A DNA stretch of 64,000 bases from Dyella lipolytica. GTDB taxonomy: Bacteria > Pseudomonadota > Gammaproteobacteria > Xanthomonadales > Rhodanobacteraceae. Within the stretch, counting starts at the first letter, position 1. Each line of letters starts with the position of its first letter. The notes beneath the pieces were generated by a model. It made no database searches. It had not been told where the DNA came from and saw only the letters and a list, made by a program, of their open reading frames with translations. Shown here piece by piece: positions 45,196-55,115 of the stretch. The translations under genes and the position numbers were made by a program. The stretch spans positions 62,001-126,000 of the forward strand of contig NZ_BSNQ01000005.1 of the NCBI RefSeq assembly GCF_030160075.1, in the 5' to 3' direction.

Positions 45196-46446
45196 ATGTC
45201 ACTCGTCCTCAATACCAACATTTCTTCGTTGCAAGCCCAGAACAACCTGTCCAAGTCGTCGAGCGCGCTGAGCACGGCAACGGAAGACTTGTCCTCGGGC
45301 CTGAAGGTCAACTCCGCTGCGGACAACGCAGCCGGTTATGCGATCGCAACCCGTTTCCAGACCCAGATCGGCGGCCTCGGCCAGGCCAGTGAAAATGCCA
45401 GCGACGCCATCAACCTGGCGCAGACGGCGGGCTCGGCGCTGAGCCAGATCACCTCCAACCTGCAGTCCATCCGCGATCTGGCTGTGCAGGCAGCCAACGG
45501 TACGTACCAATCCTCCGACCGCGCTGCGATCAACACCTCGGTGCAGCAGTACCTGTCGGAAATCACGCGTATCGCCAACCAGACCACCTTCAACGGCACC
45601 AACGTGTTGAACGGTTCGACCAGCAGCCTGTCGTTCCAGATCGGTGCCAACGTCGGTCAGGCCATCAACGTGCAGCTGGGCCAGGGTGTCACCACCGGCC
45701 AGGTCGGCCAGATCTCGGAGGTCTCCACGGCCAACGTCAGCGGTGCATTTGTCGATGCTTCCGGCAATTCGGGCGCGTCGCTGAGCCTGAGCGGCCTCTC
45801 CATTACCGGCGCCAATGGTTCAAGCTACACGTTCAGCGGCAATGTCACCGCCACCAACGCACAAGGCTTGGCTGATGACATCAACGCAGCGGGTATCAAC
45901 GGCGTCAGTGCGGCCGTCAATGCCAGCGGCGGTATCAACATCTACTCCACGGGTGAGCTGGCGGTAAGCGGTGCGGCCCTTACGGGCGGTGTCACGAATT
46001 CCAGCACCGGTGCGGCCTTTAACTTTACGTCGAATGCCGTGGCCTTCGGTGCCAGTGGTATTGGTTCGACGGCTACCGGTTTGGCGGCAACGGGTGTCTC
46101 GTATACCAACGGTGTGGCGCTGAGTGCGTCAGGCTCGTTGACCGGCGCCGATGTTTTGTCGGTAGACGACGCCAACCAGCTGATCGCCCGTGTGGACGCG
46201 GCGCTGACCACGGTCAGCAACTTCTCGAGCACCCTGGGTGCCGTGCAGAACCGTTTCCAGTCGACGATCTCTACGTTGAGTGCGCAGCAAACCAACCTGA
46301 CTTCTTCGCAAAGCTCGATCCAAGATACGGATTTTGCTGCGACAACCGCGAAGTTGAGCCAGGCGCAGGTACTTCAGCAGGCGGGTATCTCCGTGCTGGC
46401 CACGGCCAACTCCGTACCGCAACAGATCCTCAAGTTGCTGCAGTAA
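45196..46446 (+). CDS. fliC: FliC, flagellin
   Basis: 416 residues. N-terminal SLVLNTNISSLQAQNNLSKSSSALSTATEDLSSGLKVNSAADNAAGYAIATRFQTQIGGL and C-terminal QNRFQSTISTLSAQQTNLTSSQSSIQDTDFAATTAKLSQAQVLQQAGISVLATANSVPQQILKLLQ are the conserved D0/D1 helices. The middle (about 170-330) is Ser/Thr/Asn/Gly-rich, the surface-exposed part and the place where O-glycans are usually attached. It is the only flagellin gene in the window. Strong sigma-28 promoter, long hairpin terminator. Confidence 0.98.
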   Translation: MSLVLNTNISSLQAQNNLSKSSSALSTATEDLSSGLKVNSAADNAAGYAIATRFQTQIGGLGQASENASDAINLAQTAGSALSQITSNLQSIRDLAVQAANGTYQSSDRAAINTSVQQYLSEITRIANQTTFNGTNVLNGSTSSLSFQIGANVGQAINVQLGQGVTTGQVGQISEVSTANVSGAFVDASGNSGASLSLSGLSITGANGSSYTFSGNVTATNAQGLADDINAAGINGVSAAVNASGGINIYSTGELAVSGAALTGGVTNSSTGAAFNFTSNAVAFGASGIGSTATGLAATGVSYTNGVALSASGSLTGADVLSVDDANQLIARVDAALTTVSNFSSTLGAVQNRFQSTISTLSAQQTNLTSSQSSIQDTDFAATTAKLSQAQVLQQAGISVLATANSVPQQILKLLQ

Positions 46447-46457
46447 CAGCGTTCCAT

Positions 46458-46485
46458 CCGGCCACGGCGGTTCCGCCGTGGCCGG
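46458..46485 (+). terminator. Hairpin terminator of fliC
   Basis: CCGGCCACGGCGG (46458-46470) and CCGCCGTGGCCGG (46473-46485) pair perfectly over thirteen bases with a two-base centre. No T run follows. A second hairpin, CTGGCGGC/GCCGCCAG (46503-46510 and 46519-46526), lies a few bases further on. Confidence 0.75.
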
Positions 46486-46629
46486 GATCTTGCTTAAGCG
46501 ATCTGGCGGCGACGTTTTGCCGCCAGAAAGCCCACGCAAGCGGCAGGTAAAGCGCTCACTTCATGTGTGGGTTTTGCCGGCGGCTTGGTGGATCGCGATG
46601 TTTCGACGATCGATTTTGCGAGGCCCTTC

Positions 46630-48099
46630 ATGAGCAGCATTTCCAGCGTGGGATCGAGCACATCCACGCTCAGCACGACGGGTTCCACCGCGACGGGCGC
46701 TTCCAGCTCGTCGACCGGCCTGAGCAGCATCAGCGGCACCGGGCTGCTGAGTTCGTTGGGGTTGGGCTCGGGCCTGGACGTCAACTCCATCATCAGTGCG
46801 ATGGTGAATGCGCAAGAGGCCGGGCCGCAGGCGCAGATCACCAACCAGACGAACGAAGACAACAACCAGATCGCTGGCCTGACCGCCTTGCAAACGGCCC
46901 TGAGCGGTTTGCAGTCGGCGTTGTCCGAGCTGACGTCCAGCACGACGTACTCCACTTTTACGGGCACGCTTTCCAATACGTCGCTGGGTACGGCTTCCAC
47001 CTTGCCAGACGCGGTGGCGGGCTCCTACAACATCGACGTGACCCAGCTGGCGACTGCGCAAAAGCGCATCAGCGCGGCGCAGTCCGGCACGGCAGCCGTC
47101 GGCAGCGGCACGTTGAGCATTGGCGTGGGCAGCAACAGCATGAACATATCGGTGTCGTCCACCGATACCTTGTCGTCTATCGCCACCAGCATCAACAACG
47201 CCAGCAACAATCCGGGCGTGTCGGCGACCGTGGTCTCGGGTGTGAACGGCAATCAGCTGGTGCTGACCTCCACCAAGACGGGCACCGCCAACGGCTTCAC
47301 GATCAGCGCGAGCAGCGGTAGCAGCAGCGGTTTGAGCACGCTGGCGACGGCGCTCAATACGCCGGGCAGCAACGAAGCGGCCAACGCCGAGTTGACCGTC
47401 GACGGCATCGCGATCAACAGCGCCTCCAATAATGTCAGCGGCGCGCTGACCGGCGTGACCTTGAACCTCACATCGACCGGCACCTCGCAGCTGACGGTAG
47501 CGCAGAGCACCACGCCGATCGCCACGGCGGTCAATGATTTCGTCACCGCGTACAACCAATACGCGACGACGGTCAATCAGCTCGACAGCTATGACGCCAC
47601 CACCGGTCAAGCCGGCGTGCTGCTCGGGGACGCCACCCTGTCCAGCATCCAGACGCAGCTTTCCAACGCGCTGGGCACGTCGGTCGCCGGCAATAGCATC
47701 GGCAATCTGGCCAGTCTGGGCATCACGCGCAACGCCGACGGCACCATGGCGGTCAACACCACGACGCTCAATACCGCGTTGACCAGCAATCCCTCCGCCG
47801 TGCAGAGCCTGTTCACCGGCACCAAGGGTATTGCCACCCAGCTCAGCACCGTGGTCACCAACTTCAACACCAGCAATGGCGTCCTGCAGACGCGCATCAC
47901 CAGTCTCAATACCGACGTCACCAATCTGAAGACCCAGCAGACGGCGTTGAACGCCCGCATGGCGGTGTATCAGCAGCAGCTGGTCAAGCAATACACGAAC
48001 CTGGATACCTTAATGACATCGCTCAATAACACCAGCTCTTACTTGACCCAGTCGCTGGCGGCAATCAACGGCACCAACAGCAGCAGTAGCAAGGCTTAA
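46630..48099 (+). CDS. fliD: FliD, filament cap protein (HAP2)
   Basis: 489 residues from the ATG at 46630 with gcgagg upstream; an in-frame start at 46567 would add residues unlike FliD. After a Ser/Thr-rich lead comes GLGSGLDVNSIISAMVNAQEAGPQAQITNQTNEDNNQIAGLTALQTALSGLQSAL, the FliD_N signature. The C-terminal part has YNQYATTVNQLDSYDATTGQAGVLLGDATLSSIQTQLSNAL and the coiled-coil LQTRITSLNTDVTNLKTQQTALNARMAVYQQQLVKQYTNLDTLMTSLNNTSSYL. It caps the filament tip. No sigma-28 or sigma-54 promoter was recognised in the 183-base gap upstream. Confidence 0.96.
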   Translation: MSSISSVGSSTSTLSTTGSTATGASSSSTGLSSISGTGLLSSLGLGSGLDVNSIISAMVNAQEAGPQAQITNQTNEDNNQIAGLTALQTALSGLQSALSELTSSTTYSTFTGTLSNTSLGTASTLPDAVAGSYNIDVTQLATAQKRISAAQSGTAAVGSGTLSIGVGSNSMNISVSSTDTLSSIATSINNASNNPGVSATVVSGVNGNQLVLTSTKTGTANGFTISASSGSSSGLSTLATALNTPGSNEAANAELTVDGIAINSASNNVSGALTGVTLNLTSTGTSQLTVAQSTTPIATAVNDFVTAYNQYATTVNQLDSYDATTGQAGVLLGDATLSSIQTQLSNALGTSVAGNSIGNLASLGITRNADGTMAVNTTTLNTALTSNPSAVQSLFTGTKGIATQLSTVVTNFNTSNGVLQTRITSLNTDVTNLKTQQTALNARMAVYQQQLVKQYTNLDTLMTSLNNTSSYLTQSLAAINGTNSSSSKA

Positions 48100-48114
48100 G
48101 GCGAGGAACAAGCC

Positions 48115-48540
48115 ATGATGCGAAACGCTAGCGCGTTGTACCGCCAGACCAATGTCCAGGGCAGCATCGAAGGCGCCGACCGACACCAGCTGATCACCAT
48201 GCTGCTGGATGGGCTGGTCGACCGCATCCATCAAGCGCGCGGCCATATCCTGCATAGCGACGTTCCCGCCAAGGGACAGGCTTTCGCCAAGGCCATCGGC
48301 ATTCTCGGCGAGTTGCGCAAGAGCCTCGATCACACTGTCGAGCCGACCCTGACCGGTCGGCTGGAAAGCTTGTACGAATACATCACCCGCCGCTTGCTGC
48401 ACGCGCAGCTCAATGACGATCTCACTGCGCTGGAAGAGAGCGAGCGTTTGCTGGCGCCGATCCGCAGCGCGTGGCATGCCATTCGCGAGCCTTATCTGGC
48501 CGAGCAGGCGCAGGCCACGGCGAGAGCGGCGGCACGATGA
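48115..48540 (+). CDS. fliS: FliS, flagellin export chaperone
   Basis: 141 residues. It contains ALYRQTNVQGSIEGADRHQLITMLLDGLVDRIHQARGHI, GILGELRKSLDHTVEPTLTGRLESLYEYITRRLLHAQLNDD, and EESERLLAPIRSAWHAI, all FliS landmarks. It binds the C terminus of FliC and prevents early polymerisation. It is 15 bases after fliD and its stop overlaps the next start (ATGA). Confidence 0.95.
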   Translation: MMRNASALYRQTNVQGSIEGADRHQLITMLLDGLVDRIHQARGHILHSDVPAKGQAFAKAIGILGELRKSLDHTVEPTLTGRLESLYEYITRRLLHAQLNDDLTALEESERLLAPIRSAWHAIREPYLAEQAQATARAAAR

Positions 48541-48839
48541 ACGAGCCGGTCCACGCCAAGCTGCGGCGTGCGCTCGATATCACTATCGAGATGATCGATG
48601 CGGCAACGAGCGAGAACTGGTCGCGTGTCGTCGAACTCGATGCGCAGCGGCAGACTTATCTGGAACAGGTACCTGCCAGCGCGGAGCATCGCGAAGCGCT
48701 GCTTGCCCTGCAGGTGCACAATCGGGCCTTGTTGGAGCGAGCCAACCTCGCGCACGAAGCGCTGCAGCGGCAACTCGGCCAGCATCAGTACAACCACCGC
48801 GCCCTGCGGACTTACATCACTTCGTCGTCGTCGCGCTGA
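48537..48839 (+). CDS. FliT-like flagellar chaperone/regulator
   Basis: 100 residues from the ATG at 48537 in an ATGA overlap with fliS. It is all-helical: MNEPVHAKLRRALDITIEMIDAATSENWSRVVELDAQRQTYLEQV, ALLALQVHNRALLERANLAHEALQRQLGQHQYNHRALRTYI. The length, the helix pattern with NWxxVxELDxxRQ, and the place right after fliS fit FliT, which binds FliD. Sequence identity within FliT is low, so the call leans on context. Confidence 0.7.
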   Translation: MNEPVHAKLRRALDITIEMIDAATSENWSRVVELDAQRQTYLEQVPASAEHREALLALQVHNRALLERANLAHEALQRQLGQHQYNHRALRTYITSSSSR

Positions 48840-48944
48840 GCGCGATTCGGTCTATGGGACGCATTCCACCGTGTGGCACGCGCTATAAATGGCGCCGGGT
48901 GCCGCTTTCTGTATCGGCCCAGGGGCGGGGTGAGGAGTAGATAA

Positions 48945-49529
48945 ATGCAAGCTAACGAAAGATTGCAGGAATTCTCTCAGCGGATGGCCTACGAGGGCAG
49001 TCCGCATATTGGCGTGGAGGCATTCGACCCCGTACCGGAGGCCTTGGCGCGTCATAGCGAACGCAACGTCCATGTATTGAGGGCGCTGGCCTCGCTGGAC
49101 GAACGGCGAGTGGAAGGCAACGACGACGACAGCCCGCTGATCCAGGAACTGCAGCGAATGGACAGCAAAATCAACGTCCTGCTGGATATCGTCGACCGCC
49201 TGCTGCTGCCTGTGAGCATGCTGCCGCCACGCCATCCGGTTCGCTTCAACGCAGTCGGGGTGATGCTCCCGGCCAGCCTGCTGCCTGCCGCAGACAACCT
49301 GTTGGTACGGCTGCACTTCGATGCCTGCCGCGCTCTGCCGCTGGAATTGCCGGCCCGGATGGGCCGCTTACTAAACGAGGGCGACGCTTTCGTTTACTTT
49401 TGTGAAATTGGCGAGATGGTCGAGGATGGGTTGGAACGTTTCGTTTTTTGTCACCACCGTCGAAAAGTGGCAGAAGCCCGCTTGACAGGCGCGATCGAAA
49501 ATGTGTTGAGCAGCAAGCACAGAGTGTGA
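48945..49529 (+). CDS. Atypical PilZ-domain protein in the flagellar cluster
   Basis: 194 residues. The N-terminal half is helical, with IQELQRMDSKINVLLDIVDRLLL as a heptad-like helix that could make an oligomer. The C-terminal half has a PilZ-like beta core (HPVRFNAVGVMLPASLLPAADNLLVRLHFDACRALPLELPARMG, FVYFCEIGEMVEDGLERFVFCHHRRKVAEARL). The classical c-di-GMP motifs RxxxR and DxSxxG are not clear, as in the tetrameric flagellar PilZ proteins of Xanthomonas. It lies between fliT and fleQ. Whether it binds c-di-GMP is doubtful; a structural or FleQ-partner role is possible. A TGTGA-N6-TCACG site overlaps its stop. Confidence 0.72.
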   Translation: MQANERLQEFSQRMAYEGSPHIGVEAFDPVPEALARHSERNVHVLRALASLDERRVEGNDDDSPLIQELQRMDSKINVLLDIVDRLLLPVSMLPPRHPVRFNAVGVMLPASLLPAADNLLVRLHFDACRALPLELPARMGRLLNEGDAFVYFCEIGEMVEDGLERFVFCHHRRKVAEARLTGAIENVLSSKHRV

Positions 49530-49540
49530 TGTCAATCACG
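49525..49540 (+). promoter_or_regulatory. Possible CRP/Clp/Vfr-type site upstream of fleQ
   Basis: TGTGA-TGTCAA-TCACG matches the TGTGA-N6-TCACA consensus of the CRP/Clp family at nine of ten positions. It overlaps the stop codon of the PilZ gene and lies about 355 bases before fleQ. In pseudomonads the CRP relative Vfr controls fleQ, so the place makes sense, but the distance to the true fleQ promoter is unknown. Confidence 0.45.
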
Positions 49541-49895
49541 CAATGAAACATCCAAACACGCCGAATTTCCGCCATGCCAGTGCATGCCACGGCCTGTTTC
49601 CCGCCTAAACCAGACTCAACGCGAAAAGATCAGATCGATCTAAGTCGTTGATGTAAACGGTTTCTTGCCGCTTCATCTTTGTGAGCACTTTGTGAATTTA
49701 TCGAGGTGCGTAGCGCGAAGCTCATCACAAAGCATGTGTGATGGTGTAACACCCCGCGATTTTTTTGGCGTTCTTCTTGCTCGACTGCTCCACGTGTCGC
49801 GACGGATACCTGACACACAGGGGACAACACGACTTGGGAAGGAATTCGTCGTTGTACGTCAGTAGTCAGCAGTAACGCAGTAGGGGCTCGTGCTC
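49530..49895. other. Long leader/regulatory region upstream of fleQ
   Basis: 366 bases without a recognised gene. Besides the CRP-like site at its left end, it contains two inverted repeats: ATCACA (49724-49729) with TGTGAT (49737-49742), and GGTGT-A-ACACC (49743-49753), directly adjacent. GTGA repeats occur at 49681 and 49692. No sigma-54 or sigma-28 promoter was found here, which fits fleQ being the top of the hierarchy and read by the housekeeping sigma factor. Confidence 0.5.
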
Positions 49896-51350
<1,455 letters not shown>

Positions 51351-51386
51351 AGCACTTCATAACCGATCACGCGTTGGAAAACCGAC

Positions 51387-51722
51387 ATGAGTCAGATTGA
51401 CGTCAGCAGTGTGCTCTCGCAAATGCGTGCGCTCAGCGCGCAGGCATCAGGAACATCGCCCACCGCTTTGCTTCCATCGTCGTCGAGTGCTGCTCCGAGC
51501 GTGGATTTCAGCACGCTGTTCAAGCAATCGCTGGGCGCAGTGGCATCGCAGCAGAACGAAGCGCAGACGCAGGCCGATGCTTTCGAGCGCGGCGATCCCG
51601 GTGCGGACATCGTCAAGACGTCGATTGCAGGACAGAAAGCGGATCTAGCGTTCCGTGGACTGGTGGAAGTCCGCAACAAGCTCACCGATGCCTACACGAC
51701 CATCATGAATATGCCGGTCTAA
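51387..51722 (+). CDS. fliE: FliE, MS-ring/rod junction protein
   Basis: 111 residues. The conserved C-terminal part reads FSTLFKQSLGAVASQQNEAQTQADAFERGDPGADIVKTSIAGQKADLAFRGLVEVRNKLTDAYTTIMNMPV, typical of FliE. It is exported early and joins the MS ring to the rod. First gene of the fliE-K unit under a sigma-54 promoter. Confidence 0.95.
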   Translation: MSQIDVSSVLSQMRALSAQASGTSPTALLPSSSSAAPSVDFSTLFKQSLGAVASQQNEAQTQADAFERGDPGADIVKTSIAGQKADLAFRGLVEVRNKLTDAYTTIMNMPV

Positions 51723-51773
51723 ACCGGTCGTCGCACGACACCTCACAGCATTCATAAAGGTTGAGCAGTTTTC

Positions 51774-53477
51774 ATGGCCGAAAACACCCTCACGACCAAC
51801 GGCGACCAAGCACGCTTGGATCCGCTGAAGAGCCTCCTACGCAATCCGACCACGCGCCTGCTGCTTTTGCTGGTCGGCGTCGCCGTGGCGGTGGCCTTGG
51901 GTGTGGCTATCGTGTTGTGGTCGCGCGGTCCCAACTTCGCATTGCTGTATGCCGGACTCGATCCGAAAGATGCCGCCGCCGTGACGCAGGCGCTGCAGAC
52001 CAGTAACACGCCGTATCGACTGGGTGCCGACGGCGCCTCCATTTCAGTACCTGCCGATGTGCTGGCCGACACACGCCTGCGACTCGCTAGCCAGGGTCTG
52101 CCGCAAGGCAGTACCGCGGGCGCCACGTTGCCACAAAGCGATTCGCCGTTCGGCATGAGCGATCTGGCCGAAAGCACGCACTATCAGGAGATGCTGGAAA
52201 CCGATCTGGGCAACACCATCGCGGGTTTGCAATTCGTGCGCGCCGCGCGCGTGCATCTGGCGCTGCCCAAGCCGTCCGCGTTCATTCGTGACAATCACCC
52301 GGCCAGCGCATCGGTGTTGTTGACGCTCTATCCCGGCCGGCAACTCGATGGCAGCCAGGTCGCCGCGATCGTGCACCTGGTTTCTGCCAGCGTGCCGGAT
52401 CTCGATCCTTCACAAGTATCGGTGGTCGATCAGCAAGGCAGTTTGTTGACCAATGCCGATCCCGACAGTCCGGGCGCCGTGGGCGATACGCGCATGCGCC
52501 TCGCCACACGCATGGAAAACAGCTATGCGCAGCGCATCGAGGATCTGCTGACGCCACTCGTAGGCGCGGGACGCGTGCGTGCACAGGTCGACGTCGCGCT
52601 CGATTTCAGTCAGACGGAGAAGGCGAGCGAGAGTTACGACAACGCCAATCCGGCACTGCGCAGTGAACAAACCAGCAGCGAGCAGAGGCACGACGATGCC
52701 GGCGCCGGCGCCGAAATCGCCGGTGCACTCAGCAACCAGCCGCCGAATACGGTAGCGCAGCCGACCGCGGCCAAGCCCAATGCCGGCACGCCGCCGAATG
52801 CGAACACCGCCGCAGCGACGGCGACAAAGACCGCCTCCACACCCACCGATACCTCGTCCAGCGCCACGCGCAACTACGAACTCGGCCGCACCATCAGCCA
52901 TGTCAGCGATCCCGCCGGCCGACTGATGCGCCTGACGGTCGCCGTGGTGGTCGACAACAAATCCGCGCCGGACGGCAAGGGCAAGAGCGTTCCGCTGACG
53001 GCGCAGGAAATTCAACATCTCACCGATCTCACCAAGAACGTGGTGGGTTTCGATGCGCAGCGCGGCGACAGTGTCAGCGTGATCAACCAGGCGTTCTCCA
53101 GTACGCCGGTCGACGATACCGCACCGATGACCGAACCGTTCTGGCAGCGCCCCGGCATGCTCGATCTGATCAAGCAAGGTGTCGGCATTCTGATCGCCCT
53201 GCTGATCGCGTTCGGCCTGCTGAAGCCGATGCTCAAAGGCCTGCTGCGCGGGCCGGAGCCGTTGGCGGCACTGGCCGGACCGATTCCCAGCGTTTCGGTG
53301 CGCATCAATGACGACATGCGCGACAACGATCGCGACGATCAGGTGCGCATCACCTCGCCGCAGATCCAGAGCATGGCGTACGAGCAGAAGATCGGTCTTG
53401 CACGCAAGTTGGTGCAGGAAAATCCCAAGCAGGTCGCGCAGGTCGTGATGAATTGGGTGGGCGACGATGGCAGCTGA
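51774..53477 (+). CDS. fliF: FliF, MS-ring protein
   Basis: 567 residues. Membrane helix 1 is at about 29-50 (LLLLLVGVAVAVALGVAIVLW), followed by the ring-building motifs (FALLYAGLDPKDAAAVTQAL, YQEMLETDLGNTIAGLQFVRAARVHLALPKPSAFI, PGRQLDGSQVAAIVHLVSASVPDL), a Thr/Ala/Pro-rich insert near 310-360 and a second helix near 470 (GVGILIALLIAFGLL). The C-terminal tail binds FliG. It overlaps fliG by eleven bases. Confidence 0.97.
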   Translation: MAENTLTTNGDQARLDPLKSLLRNPTTRLLLLLVGVAVAVALGVAIVLWSRGPNFALLYAGLDPKDAAAVTQALQTSNTPYRLGADGASISVPADVLADTRLRLASQGLPQGSTAGATLPQSDSPFGMSDLAESTHYQEMLETDLGNTIAGLQFVRAARVHLALPKPSAFIRDNHPASASVLLTLYPGRQLDGSQVAAIVHLVSASVPDLDPSQVSVVDQQGSLLTNADPDSPGAVGDTRMRLATRMENSYAQRIEDLLTPLVGAGRVRAQVDVALDFSQTEKASESYDNANPALRSEQTSSEQRHDDAGAGAEIAGALSNQPPNTVAQPTAAKPNAGTPPNANTAAATATKTASTPTDTSSSATRNYELGRTISHVSDPAGRLMRLTVAVVVDNKSAPDGKGKSVPLTAQEIQHLTDLTKNVVGFDAQRGDSVSVINQAFSSTPVDDTAPMTEPFWQRPGMLDLIKQGVGILIALLIAFGLLKPMLKGLLRGPEPLAALAGPIPSVSVRINDDMRDNDRDDQVRITSPQIQSMAYEQKIGLARKLVQENPKQVAQVVMNWVGDDGS

Positions 53478-54477
53478 GCAACACACTCTCAACGGCGCGC
53501 AGCGCGCCGCCGTCCTGCTGCTGACCCTGGGCGAACAGGACGCGGCCGAGGTGCTCAAGCATCTCAGCGCGCGCGATGTGCAGGCCGTGGGCACGGCGAT
53601 GGCGACGTTGACCAATGTCTCGCGCGAACAGGTCGATTGGGTGCTCAATTGCCTCAACGACGATCTCAGCCGGCAGACCGCGATCGGCGTCGGCACCGAG
53701 GAATACATCCGCAAAATGCTGGTCAGCGCGCTTGGCGAAACCAAGGCCGGCAGCCTGATCGACCGCATCCTGCTCGGCCGCTCCACCAAGGGGTTGGAAT
53801 CGCTGAAGTGGATGGAAAGCCGCGCCATCGCCGAGATGATCGGCATGGAACATCCGCAAATCATCGCGCTGGTGCTGGCGCATCTCGAACCCGATCAGGC
53901 CGCCGAAGTGATCGGATACCTGTCGCCGCGCGTGCGCAGCGATGCGGTGATGCGTATCGCCAATCTCGATGGCGTGCAGCCGCAGGCGCTCAACGAACTG
54001 GACGAGATCATGGAGCGGCAGTTCTCCGGCACCTCGACCAAGTTGAAGTCGGCCACCGTGGGCGGCCTCAAGGCGGCCGCCGACATCCTCAACGCGATGG
54101 AAACCACGCGCGAAGCCGAGCTGATGAGCGCGATCCGCAGCCAGGACGCGACCCTCGGCGGGAAGATCGAAGACCTGATGTTCGTGTTCGAAGACCTCGC
54201 CGAACTGGACGATCGCAGCATGCAGACCCTGCTGCGCGAAGTCCCGTCCGCGCGCCTGATCGTGGCGCTCAAGGGTTCCGAGCCGGCGGTTCGGGAAAAG
54301 ATTTTCGCCAACATGTCCAAGCGCGCCGCCGACATGCTGCGCGACGACTTGGAAGTCAAAGGCCCCGTCAAGCTCAGCGAAGTCGATGCGGCGCAGAAAG
54401 AAGTGCTGGGCATCGCACGCAAGCTCGCCGACGACGGCCAGATCAGCCTCACCGCCAACGGCGATGAGTTCGTGTGA
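53467..54477 (+). CDS. fliG: FliG, motor switch protein
   Basis: 336 residues. NGAQRAAVLLLTLGEQDAAEVLKHLSARDVQAVG at the N terminus binds FliF; the middle ESRAIAEMIGMEHPQIIALVLAHLEPDQAAEVIGYLSPRVRSDAVMRIANL carries the EHPQ motif for FliM; the C-terminal domain has LMFVFEDLAELDDRSMQTLLREV with the charged residues that contact MotA. It overlaps both fliF and fliH, so the three are translationally coupled. Confidence 0.97.
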   Translation: MAAEQHTLNGAQRAAVLLLTLGEQDAAEVLKHLSARDVQAVGTAMATLTNVSREQVDWVLNCLNDDLSRQTAIGVGTEEYIRKMLVSALGETKAGSLIDRILLGRSTKGLESLKWMESRAIAEMIGMEHPQIIALVLAHLEPDQAAEVIGYLSPRVRSDAVMRIANLDGVQPQALNELDEIMERQFSGTSTKLKSATVGGLKAAADILNAMETTREAELMSAIRSQDATLGGKIEDLMFVFEDLAELDDRSMQTLLREVPSARLIVALKGSEPAVREKIFANMSKRAADMLRDDLEVKGPVKLSEVDAAQKEVLGIARKLADDGQISLTANGDEFV

Positions 54478-55115
54478 TGGTCAGCGTGCTAAGTCGCGAC
54501 AAGATTGCGGTGTTCGATCGATGGGAGCCGCCATCTGTCGGCGACTCGTCCAGCGTGAAGTCGTCGCCCGAACCTGCACCCGGCCCCACCGTTTTCGAAC
54601 TGGAAGAAATCCAGCGGCAAGCACGCGAAGAAGGGTACGCCGCGGGCGTGGCCGAAGGGCGCGCCGCGGCCAAGCAACAACTGGACGAGCGGTTGGTGCG
54701 TCTCGAGACGATCTGTAGCGCCGCCGCACGTCCGCTAAACAGTTTCGACGACGCGACCGAGCGCGAACTCGCCTTGCTCGCGACCGTCATCGCACAGCGC
54801 GTCGTGGGACGCGAACTGCTGCTCGATCCCTCGCTGATCGAGTCCGCGGTGCGCGAAGCCGCCGGCGCGTTGCCGTCGGCAACGCGGGAATTGCGTATTT
54901 GGGTGCATCCCAGCGACATGGATCTACTGCGCGAGCTGGGCGCCGCTGAGCCGCATTGGCGTTTCGGCGCCAACCCCGCACTCAGCCGTGGCGATTGCGT
55001 GCTCGAAAGCGAGCACTCGCGTCTCGACGCGCGCGTGAGCACGCGTCTTGCCGCCGTGGTCGATGCCGTACTCGGCGACGATCTCGACGACGGCGAGGAC
55101 GAGATCACCGTATGA
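54477..55115 (+). CDS. fliH: FliH, regulator of the export ATPase
   Basis: 212 residues from the ATG at 54477, which overlaps the fliG stop (TGATG); a GTG one codon earlier is also possible. It has [35 protein letters not shown], with the GxxxG-like spacing typical of FliH, and a C-terminal part [53 protein letters not shown] like F-type ATPase delta subunits. It holds FliI back and brings it to the C ring. Its stop overlaps fliI. Confidence 0.92.
   Translation: MVSVLSRDKIAVFDRWEPPSVGDSSSVKSSPEPAPGPTVFELEEIQRQAREEGYAAGVAEGRAAAKQQLDERLVRLETICSAAARPLNSFDDATERELALLATVIAQRVVGRELLLDPSLIESAVREAAGALPSATRELRIWVHPSDMDLLRELGAAEPHWRFGANPALSRGDCVLESEHSRLDARVSTRLAAVVDAVLGDDLDDGEDEITV

Noticed and set aside
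46447-46629. TTAA and TAAA elements before fliD as a sigma-28 promoter
   Set aside because: No GCCGA-type -10 box occurs at 15 bases or near that spacing; the nearest GCC runs belong to hairpins.
48874-48889. TGGCACG upstream of the PilZ gene as a sixth sigma-54 promoter
   Set aside because: The -24 half is perfect, but the -12 position reads ATAAA instead of TTGC, so the essential GC is absent.
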